Assembly: GCA_903893935.1 (NCBI GenBank)
Contig: CAITOD010000412.1
Location: forward strand, 1 to 19,642
Direction: 5' to 3'
Length of the DNA stretch: 19,642 nt
Source: an uncultured Sphingomonadales bacterium
GTDB lineage: Bacteria; Pseudomonadota; Alphaproteobacteria; Sphingomonadales; Sphingomonadaceae
Part shown: positions 13,766 through 19,642 of the stretch, piece by piece
Numbering within the stretch: position 1 is the stretch's first letter
How the letters are laid out: every line of letters begins with the position of its first letter
The notes under the pieces: generated by a model
What the model saw: only the letters and a program-made list of their open reading frames with translations
Databases searched by the model: none
Told to the model about the DNA's origin: nothing
Position numbers and translations under genes: made by a program

Positions 13766-15101
13766 CAGAGGCTGGTTTGGGCGCACTCGACCGCTATTTC
13801 GCGCTCAGCGCGCGCGGCACGACCGCGCGCACCGAAGTTCTGGCGGGGTGCACCACGTTCCTGACGATGGCCTATATCGTGCTCGTCAACCCCGCGATCC
13901 TGGGCCAGGCCGGCATGCCGGTGGCCTCGGTTGCCGCTGCGACCTGCTTTGCCGCAGCCTTTGCCTCGATCCTGATGGGGATGGTTGCCAACACCCCGCT
14001 GGCGCTGGCGCCGGGCATGGGGCTCAATGCCTATTTCAGCTTTACCGTGGTGCAGCAGATGGGCGTGCCCTGGCCGGTGGCGCTCGGTTGCGTGCTGGTG
14101 TCGGGCGTCGCGTTTCTGGTGCTGACGCTGACCGGGGTGCGCCAGTTGATCGTATCGGTGATCCCGAACACGCTGTTTGCCGCAGTGGCGGGGGGCATCG
14201 GGCTGTTTATCGGCTTTATCGGGCTCAAGGATGCCGGCATCGTGGTGGGCAATCCCGCCACGATCGTGGCGCTCGGCAATCTCAAGGCTGGCGGCGCATC
14301 GCTCGCGCTGTTCGGGCTCTTGCTGATCGCCTCGCTCAGCGTGTGGAACGTGCGCGCGGCGATGCTGATCGGGATCGTCGCGACAACGGTGCTCGGCTGG
14401 GTGTCTGGCCAGGTGGTGTTTCACCCCGAACCCTACAGCCTCGCTGCGCTGACCGGCACCGCGTTCAAGCTCGATCTCGGCGGCGTGTTCGGCCAGACCG
14501 GGCGGCATGGGTTGGGGCTGGTCGAAATCCTGTTCGTGTTTCTGTTTGTCGACTTGTTCGACAACATCGGCACTTTGGTCGCGGTGACCAAGCGCGCCGG
14601 GCTGATGGATGACGCCGGCCGCATTCCCGGGCTGAACCGGATCCTGATGACCGACGCGGTGGCCACGATCGTCGGTTCGCTGGCGGGCACCAGCACCGTT
14701 ACCAGCTATGTCGAAAGTGCCGCCGGGGTGCAGGTCGGCGGACGCACCGGATTGACCGCGGTGGTCACCGGCTTGCTGTTTTTCGTGACCATGTTCGTGG
14801 CCCCGTTCGCGCAGCTTGTGCCGCTGGCGGCGACCGCGCCGGCGCTGATCATCGTCGGCGGGCTGATGCTGCTGCCTTTGCGCGAAGTCGATTGGGAAGA
14901 CCCGATGGCCGCGATCCCGGCGTTTCTGACGGTGGCGATGATCCCGCTGACATTCTCGATTGCCAACGGGCTGGCATTCGGGATCACCGCGCATGCCGCG
15001 CTCAAGCTGGTGCGCGGCCGGGCGCGCCTGGCCGACTGGTTCCTGTTCCTGCTCGCCGGGCTGTTCGTGGTGCGCTTCGTGTGTGGATGGCGGCAGCATG
15101 A
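13762..15101 (+). CDS. NCS2-family purine permease (AzgA/PbuG-like), frameshifted at the C-terminus
   Basis: This inner-membrane purine base:proton symporter is about 445 residues when the frame is repaired. Family segments run in order: TTFLTMAYIVLVNPAIL, APGMGLNAYFSFTVV, LFVDLFDNIGTLVAVTKRAGL and GTSTVTSYVESAAGV, then terminal helices ending DWFLFLLAGLFVVRFV. They place it with the adenine/guanine/hypoxanthine branch. At 15079-15086 the DNA reads GTGTGTGG. Removing one GT gives a short end VWMAAA and a TGA at 15099-15101 that overlaps the next gene's ATG, matching the other junctions of this operon. As sequenced, the frame instead runs on to 16185 (807 residues), out of frame through the next gene. 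The core is intact, so function may survive. A real mutation or a sequencing error are both possible. Confidence 0.85.
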
Positions 15102-16024
15102 CGCGGTGGCGCTGGCTGGTCGCACTGGTCGCGGTGCTGTGCCCCGTGCTGGCGCATGCGCAGAAGCTCGAAACGACGCCGCGCACGGTGGTGATGACCG
15201 CGTTCCGCCCCGAATGGGCGGCACTCGTGCAAGCGGTCGAAAGCCCGGTCGAACACACGATCAACGGCCAGGTGCTGATGACCGGGACAATCGCGGGCAA
15301 ACCCGTCGTGCTGATGCAAAGCGGGGTCAGCATGGTCAATGCGGCGATGAACACGCAATTGGTGCTCGATCGCTTCACGGTCCGGCGGATCGTTTTTTCG
15401 GGTATCGCCGGGGGCGTCGATCCGGCGCTGTCGATCGGCGATGTGGTCGTGCCCGAAGACTGGGGCCAATATCTCGAAGCCGCGTTTGCGCGCAAAGCCG
15501 GCAACGGCTGGCAACCCCCCGAGGCCCCGCTGCCGGGCGCGCCCGCCAACTGGAATTTCATCTATCCGCGCGGAACCACCGTGGCCAATGCGGCATCGCC
15601 GCCCGTCCGCCGGTTCCGCATCGCGATGGACCCCGCTCTGCTGGCGCTCGCGCGCAAAGTGGCGCCGCAAGTAGTGATGGAGCGCTGCCTCGCGCCCGTC
15701 ACGGCGGGCGCTCAGCCACAGTGCCTGCCGCGCACGCCGCGCGTCATGGTCGGCGGCACCGGGGTGAGCGCGGGCGTGTTCGCCGACAATGCCGCGTTCC
15801 GCCGCTATCTTCGCAAAGCCTGGGACGCGCGCGTGCTCGACATGGAAAGCGCCGCGGTGGCGCAAGTCGCTTATGCCAATATGGTCCCCGGTATCGTGTT
15901 CCGCAGTCTGTCGGACCTTGCCGGGGGCGATCGGGACCGGAACATGGAAACCACGTTCGAAAATCTCGCTTCGCGCAATTCCGCCCGCGTGGTGCGCGCG
16001 TTCCTTGCGGCTTTGCCGGACTAG
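15098..16024 (+). CDS. Exported nucleosidase/phosphorylase of the MTA/SAH-nucleosidase (PNP/UDP) superfamily
   Basis: This 308-residue protein starts with a Sec signal peptide (MTRWRW, hydrophobic LVALVAVLCPVLAHA, cleavage near residue 21). The mature part has the MTA/SAH nucleosidase motif order: E39 in AFRPEW as the acidic active-site residue, SGIAGGVDP at 101-109 for the base/sugar pocket, LDMESAAVA with E250 for ribose contact, and SLSDLAG with D273 as the probable catalytic acid. A segment about 130-210, longer than in the classic enzyme, carries C197 and C209, which could pair in the periplasm. It likely cleaves nucleosides outside the cytoplasm, releasing bases for the NCS2 permease encoded just upstream. 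Substrate could be a purine nucleoside, methylthioadenosine or SAH. ATG 15098 gives the signal peptide and the ATGA overlap. HpxW follows after 4 bp. Confidence 0.85.
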   Translation: MTRWRWLVALVAVLCPVLAHAQKLETTPRTVVMTAFRPEWAALVQAVESPVEHTINGQVLMTGTIAGKPVVLMQSGVSMVNAAMNTQLVLDRFTVRRIVFSGIAGGVDPALSIGDVVVPEDWGQYLEAAFARKAGNGWQPPEAPLPGAPANWNFIYPRGTTVANAASPPVRRFRIAMDPALLALARKVAPQVVMERCLAPVTAGAQPQCLPRTPRVMVGGTGVSAGVFADNAAFRRYLRKAWDARVLDMESAAVAQVAYANMVPGIVFRSLSDLAGGDRDRNMETTFENLASRNSARVVRAFLAALPD

Positions 16025-16028
16025 CGCG

Positions 16029-17612
16029 ATGGAGCTGGTCACCATCAGCGGCCGCAACGGCATGGTCACCGCGCCGCATCGGCTGGCCGCAGCCGCAGGG
16101 CTCGGCGTGCTGCGCGATGGCGGCAATGCGATCGAGGCGACGGTCGCGGTCGCCGCGACGCTCGCCGTGGTCTATCCGCACATGACCGGGATCGGCGGCG
16201 ACGGTTTCTGGGTGATTGCCGAACCCGACGGGCGCGTGCATGCGATCCAGGGCTGCGGCGGTGCTGCGGCCAGCGCCGATCTGGCGCTGTACGAAGGCCT
16301 CGACGCGGTGCCGTTTCGCGGCCCGCTGGCGGCCAACACGGTGGCCGGCACGCTGTCGGGATGGGCAGCAGCGCTCGCCGATCCCGCCTGCACGCTGCCG
16401 CTCGAACGCCTGCTGCGCGATGCCGTGGCCCATGCCGAAGCGGGCGTGGCGGTGACCGCCGGCGGGGCCGCGATTGCCGAGACCAAAGGCGACGAATTGC
16501 GCATCCAGCCCGGCGCCTATGCAGCGATTTTCGAACCCGCAGGTCACCCTTTGCGAGAGGGCGACATGCTGCGCCAGCCGCTGCTCGCGGCCAGTTTGCG
16601 CGCGCTCGCGAGCGAAGGGCTGGCCTCGTTCTATCGCGGCGCACTGGCGCAGCGGGTCGCGGCCGATCTGGCCACGGTTGGCAGCCCGGTCAACGCGGCC
16701 GACCTCGCGGCGCATACTGCAACGCATGACCCGCCCTTGCGCGCGCAGATCCGGGGGATCGAACTGTTCAATTCGCCCCCGCCGACGCAAGGCTTTGCCT
16801 CGCTGCTGATCCTCGCGCTGTTCGACCGGTTGGATGCCGATGCAGCCGACGAGTTTGCCCATGTGCACGGTCTGGTCGAAGCGACCAAACAGGCATTCCT
16901 GCTGCGCGACCGGCATGTCGGCGATCCGGCGTTCCACGACTTCGATCTTCAGGCGCTGCTCGATGATGGCGCCGCGCTCGATAATCTGGCGGCGCGGATC
17001 GATCCTGCCGCCGCGCTGGCCTGGCCGCAGCCGCCGCAATGGGGCGATACCTGCTGGTTCGGCGCGGCCGATGGCGAGGGCCGCGTGGTCAGCGCGATCC
17101 AGTCGACGTATTTCGAGTTCGGCGCGGGCGTGGTGCTGCCCGAAACCGGGATCATCTGGCAGAATCGCGGCAGCAGTTTCCGCCTCGCGCCGCATGGCTG
17201 GAACGCCTTGCGCCCCGGCCGCAAGCCGTTCCACACGCTCAATCCGGCGCTCGCACGGTTCGATGACGGGCGGACGATGGCCTATGGCACGATGGGCGGC
17301 GAAGGACAGCCGCAGACGCAGGCCGCGCTGTTCACCCGCTACGCGCGGTTTGGCGTCGATCTGCAACAGGCGATTTCGCGCCCGCGCTGGCTGCTTGGCC
17401 GCACCTGGGGCGAACAGAGCACCACGCTGAAAATCGAGGACGGCTTTGACGCGGCACTCTATGCCGATCTTGCGGCGGCCGGCCACGATGTCGAGCGGGT
17501 CGGAGCGCCGACTGCGATGATGGGTCACGCCGGCGCGATCGTGCGCCACGCCGATGGCCTGCTCGAAGGCGCGACCGATCCGCGCAGCGATGGCGGGGTG
17601 GCAGCATGGTAA
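16029..17612 (+). CDS. hpxW: Oxamate amidohydrolase-like protein (gamma-glutamyltransferase fold, HpxW type)
   Basis: This 527-residue Ntn-hydrolase belongs to the gamma-glutamyltransferase superfamily. The N-terminal signature APHRLAAAAGLGVLRDGGNA, then YPHMTGIGGDGFW, are family hallmarks. The self-processing nucleophile is probably T341 in GDTCWFGAAD, the GDTxW form I associate with HpxW oxamate amidohydrolase rather than the TNHFS form of true glutathione-cleaving enzymes. The precursor should split before T341 into large and small chains. There is no signal peptide, unlike periplasmic gamma-glutamyltransferases, which supports a cytosolic catabolic role: oxamate to oxalate and ammonia, the last step of the Klebsiella-type allantoin route. 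The length agrees with HpxW as I remember it. ATG 16029 is 4 bp after the previous stop; the 3' end overlaps allC by 7 bp. Generic gamma-glutamyltransferase is the fallback name. Confidence 0.85.
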   Translation: MELVTISGRNGMVTAPHRLAAAAGLGVLRDGGNAIEATVAVAATLAVVYPHMTGIGGDGFWVIAEPDGRVHAIQGCGGAAASADLALYEGLDAVPFRGPLAANTVAGTLSGWAAALADPACTLPLERLLRDAVAHAEAGVAVTAGGAAIAETKGDELRIQPGAYAAIFEPAGHPLREGDMLRQPLLAASLRALASEGLASFYRGALAQRVAADLATVGSPVNAADLAAHTATHDPPLRAQIRGIELFNSPPPTQGFASLLILALFDRLDADAADEFAHVHGLVEATKQAFLLRDRHVGDPAFHDFDLQALLDDGAALDNLAARIDPAAALAWPQPPQWGDTCWFGAADGEGRVVSAIQSTYFEFGAGVVLPETGIIWQNRGSSFRLAPHGWNALRPGRKPFHTLNPALARFDDGRTMAYGTMGGEGQPQTQAALFTRYARFGVDLQQAISRPRWLLGRTWGEQSTTLKIEDGFDAALYADLAAAGHDVERVGAPTAMMGHAGAIVRHADGLLEGATDPRSDGGVAAW

Positions 17613-18853
17613 GCGCGCCGGCCCCCGGCGGCGCGCGCGCGGTGGCGCGATGCCAGGCGCTTGGCGTGGCGCCCTATTCGGACATGGCCGGCGGGCTCTA
17701 TCGCGGTTATCTGACCCCGGCTTATCGTGCGGCGCAGGACACGCTGTCCGGCTGGATGGCCGAAGCGGGCATGCAGGTGTCGCTCGATCCGGCGGCCAAT
17801 CTGGTCGGGCGCTACGAAGGCACCGATCCCGCCGCGCCGCTGCTGCTGATCGGCAGCCATCTCGACAGCGTGCGCGATGGCGGCTGCTACGATGGCCCGC
17901 TCGGGGTGATGCTGGGCATCGAAGCGGTCGATGCGCTGCATCGCGCCGGCCGACGCTTGCCTTTCGCGATCGAAGTGATCGCCTTTGGCGACGAGGAAGG
18001 CTCGCGCTTTCCTGCCGCCATGCTCACCAGCCGCGCGGTGGCCGGCACGCTGCCCGCCGAGGCGCTCGATCTGGTCGATGGCGAAGGCGTGGCGCTGGCC
18101 CGGGCTGGGGTCGATGTGGCGCGCTTCCGCACGGCGGCGCGCGCACCGGGCTCGGTCATGGCCTATCTCGAAGCGCATATCGAGCAGGGCCCGCTGCTCG
18201 AATCCGAAGGCCTGGCAGTGGGCACGGTGACGGGGATTGCCGCGCAATTGCGCTTCCGGGTGCACCTTGCCGGCATGGCCGGGCACGCCGGCACCACCAC
18301 GATGCCGCTGCGCCGCGACGCGCTGGCGGGTGCGGCCGAAATGATCGTGGCGATTGAACGGATCGCGCAGGCCGATGCTTCGGACGTGGTCGCCACGGTC
18401 GGCAGGATCGCGGCGGCTCCGGGCGCGGCCAATGTGATTGCGGGCAGCGTCGATTTCACGCTCGATGTCCGTTCCGGCGATGGCGCGCGGCGCGATCGCG
18501 TGGCGCACGCCATCCTGTCCGCGATGGAAGCCACCGCCGGACGGCGCGGCCTTGCCCTTTCCATCGAGCAAGTCCACGATCTGCCCGCCAGCCCGTGCGA
18601 TCCCGCGCTCGTCGCGCTTGTCGATGCGGCGATGGTGAAGGCGGGCCAGCCCGTGCGCCGCCTCGTCTCGGGCGCGGGCCACGATGCGATGGTCATGGCC
18701 GCGCTGTGCCCGACCGCGATGGTGTTCATCCGCTGCCGTGGCGGCATCAGCCACAACCCCGCCGAACATGTCGAACCCGCCGATGCCGAAGTGGCGCTGG
18801 CGGTCATGCTCGGCTTTATCGACCAACTGGGAGCGTCCCGTGGCCTCGCTTGA
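17606..18853 (+). CDS. allC: Allantoate amidohydrolase (M20 hydantoinase/carbamoylase family)
   Basis: This 415-residue metal-dependent amidohydrolase converts allantoate to ureidoglycine, releasing ammonia and CO2. The metal ligands of the family are all present: H85 in GSHLDSV, D96 in CYDGPLG, E131 in GDEEGSRFP, H191 in EAHIEQGP, and H383 in GGISHNPAE. The dimerisation-domain motif MAGHAGTTTMPLRRDAL lies near 224-240. N-carbamoyl-amino-acid hydrolases and ureidoglycolate-type enzymes share these motifs. The allantoate assignment rests on position between an HpxW-like gene and a ureidoglycine-glyoxylate aminotransferase, as with HpxK in Klebsiella. ATG 17606 overlaps the previous gene by 7 bp, and the 3' end overlaps the next by 14 bp, so the three are translationally coupled. 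Confidence 0.9.
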   Translation: MVSAPAPGGARAVARCQALGVAPYSDMAGGLYRGYLTPAYRAAQDTLSGWMAEAGMQVSLDPAANLVGRYEGTDPAAPLLLIGSHLDSVRDGGCYDGPLGVMLGIEAVDALHRAGRRLPFAIEVIAFGDEEGSRFPAAMLTSRAVAGTLPAEALDLVDGEGVALARAGVDVARFRTAARAPGSVMAYLEAHIEQGPLLESEGLAVGTVTGIAAQLRFRVHLAGMAGHAGTTTMPLRRDALAGAAEMIVAIERIAQADASDVVATVGRIAAAPGAANVIAGSVDFTLDVRSGDGARRDRVAHAILSAMEATAGRRGLALSIEQVHDLPASPCDPALVALVDAAMVKAGQPVRRLVSGAGHDAMVMAALCPTAMVFIRCRGGISHNPAEHVEPADAEVALAVMLGFIDQLGASRGLA

Positions 18854-19642
18854 TCCTTTGCTGTTCGGAGAAATCGACCCGCCCCAGCGGCTGCTGATGG
18901 GCCCCGGCCCGGTCAACGCGCATCCGCGCGTGCTGCGCGCGATGGCGGCCGATCTGCTGGGCCAGTTCGATCCGGAAATGACCGCCTATATGAACGAGGT
19001 CATGGCGCTGTACCGTCCGGTGTTCGGCACGCAAAACCATTGGACAATGCTGATCGACGGCACCGCGCGCGCCGCGATCGAGGCTTCGCTGGTCAGCCTG
19101 GTGGTCCCCGGCGACCGCGTGCTGGTGGTCAATTTCGGGCGGTTCGGCCTGCTCCTCACCGAAATTCTGGGCCGCATCGGCGCGGTGATCGAAACGGTCA
19201 ACGTGCCGTGGGGTGAAGTGGTGCCGATGGATGCGATTGCCGCAGCGATCGCGCGGTTCGGCCCGCGCGTGGTGGCAACGGTGCATGGCGATACCTCGAC
19301 CACGATGGCGCAGCCGCTCGAAGGGCTGGGCGCCTTGTGCCGCGCAGCGGGCGCGCTGTCATATGTCGATGCGACCGCAACGCTCGGCGGGATGGAAATC
19401 GCCGCCGACCGCTGGGGCATCGATATCGTCACCGGCGGCTTGCAGAAATGCCTCGGTGGCCCATCGGGATCGTCGCCGATCACGATTTCGGATGCCGCGG
19501 CCGACCATATTTTCAACCGCCGCCATGTCGAACAGGGCATCCGCCGCGCCGACATTGCCGATGGGACCGGCCAGCGGATCGGCTCGAACTATTTCGATCT
19601 GGCGATGATCATGGATTACTGGTCGGAAAAGCGGCTCAACCA
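18840..19642 (+). CDS. Ureidoglycine-glyoxylate aminotransferase-like protein (class V, PucG/HpxJ type), 3' end missing
   Basis: About 267 codons of a PLP-dependent class V aminotransferase are visible; the window ends inside the gene, and full members are around 400 residues. The N-terminal pattern LLMGPGPVNAHPRVLRAM and LLGQFDPEMT, then VHGDTSTTMAQPL, and the PLP lysine K203 in LQKCLGGPSGS, match the alanine-glyoxylate aminotransferase/PucG group. Next to allantoate amidohydrolase the likely reaction is transfer of the amino group from ureidoglycine to glyoxylate, giving oxalurate and glycine. Serine- or alanine-glyoxylate aminotransferase is the alternative. The start is GTG 18840, preceded by GGGAGC, inside the end of allC. 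It is part of the operon that begins at 11322. Confidence 0.88.
   Translation, partial: MASLDPLLFGEIDPPQRLLMGPGPVNAHPRVLRAMAADLLGQFDPEMTAYMNEVMALYRPVFGTQNHWTMLIDGTARAAIEASLVSLVVPGDRVLVVNFGRFGLLLTEILGRIGAVIETVNVPWGEVVPMDAIAAAIARFGPRVVATVHGDTSTTMAQPLEGLGALCRAAGALSYVDATATLGGMEIAADRWGIDIVTGGLQKCLGGPSGSSPITISDAAADHIFNRRHVEQGIRRADIADGTGQRIGSNYFDLAMIMDYWSEKRLN

Noticed and set aside
13699..15561. 620-codon minus-strand frame opposite the permease and nucleosidase
   Set aside because: Low-complexity His/Arg/Gln-rich translation without motifs, antisense to recognised genes.
15102..16185. Permease-frame continuation as a genuine fused C-terminal domain
   Set aside because: It overlaps the well-supported nucleosidase in another frame and its residues are compositionally shadow-like; a GT slippage is a simpler explanation.
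1..19642. CRISPR array, tRNA or rRNA genes, prophage integrase, toxin-antitoxin pair
   Set aside because: No regularly spaced repeats with spacers, no tRNA-like cloverleaf and no matching protein motifs were seen by eye on either strand.

Overview
The window looks like the chromosome of a GC-rich alphaproteobacterium, most likely a sphingomonad (Novosphingobium/Sphingobium-like). The reasons are the strong G/C third-position bias, a TonB-dependent receptor of the type sphingomonads use for organic nutrients, densely overlapping ATGA/GTGA gene junctions, and an IS630-type insertion sequence. No ribosomal or tRNA gene gives a firmer placement, so this is inference.

Layout. (1) Positions 1-273 hold a possible 3' gene tail and a palindromic repeat pair between convergent gene ends. 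(2) Positions 274-1284 (minus) encode an MDR-family NAD(P)H oxidoreductase. (3) After a 326-bp divergent intergenic region comes a plus-strand operon (1611-9311): a Rieske oxygenase whose active-site bridge residue is Glu, as in the carnitine/betaine N-dealkylating group; a complete Pot-type ABC importer (binding protein, ATPase, two permeases); and a TonB-dependent outer-membrane receptor. Together they form an outer-membrane-to-cytosol uptake route plus a first oxidation step, probably for an amine-like or N-methylated substrate. The partner reductase is not present. (4) Positions 9312-11321 are an accessory patch: an octamer tandem repeat, a small six-cysteine secreted protein, and an IS630-family element whose transposase frame breaks at an A8 run. 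(5) Positions 11322-19642 form a second plus-strand operon, tightly coupled and running off the window: an SBF/SLC10A7-like transporter, an AtzE-type amidase, an NCS2 (AzgA/PbuG-like) purine permease, an exported nucleosidase of the MTA/SAH fold, an HpxW-like oxamate amidohydrolase of the gamma-glutamyltransferase fold, an allantoate amidohydrolase, and a partial ureidoglycine-glyoxylate aminotransferase.

The second operon reads as a purine-nitrogen salvage system. Nucleosides would be cleaved outside the cytoplasm and bases imported by NCS2. Allantoate would be taken to ureidoglycine (AllC), transaminated with glyoxylate to oxalurate plus glycine (aminotransferase), and oxamate finally hydrolysed to oxalate plus ammonia (HpxW), as in the Klebsiella hpx route. 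Xanthine dehydrogenase, urate oxidation, allantoinase and oxalurate carbamoyltransferase are not in the window.

The two most notable observations are: (a) the transporter that opens the operon carries a C-terminal tail resembling AtzG/HpxX (the DUF4089, GatC-like partner of AtzE), directly overlapping the AtzE-type gene, which suggests a transporter-amidase-partner fusion; and (b) the NCS2 permease loses its natural stop through an apparent extra GT unit in a GTGTGTGG run, so the raw frame runs about 1.1 kb through the next gene.
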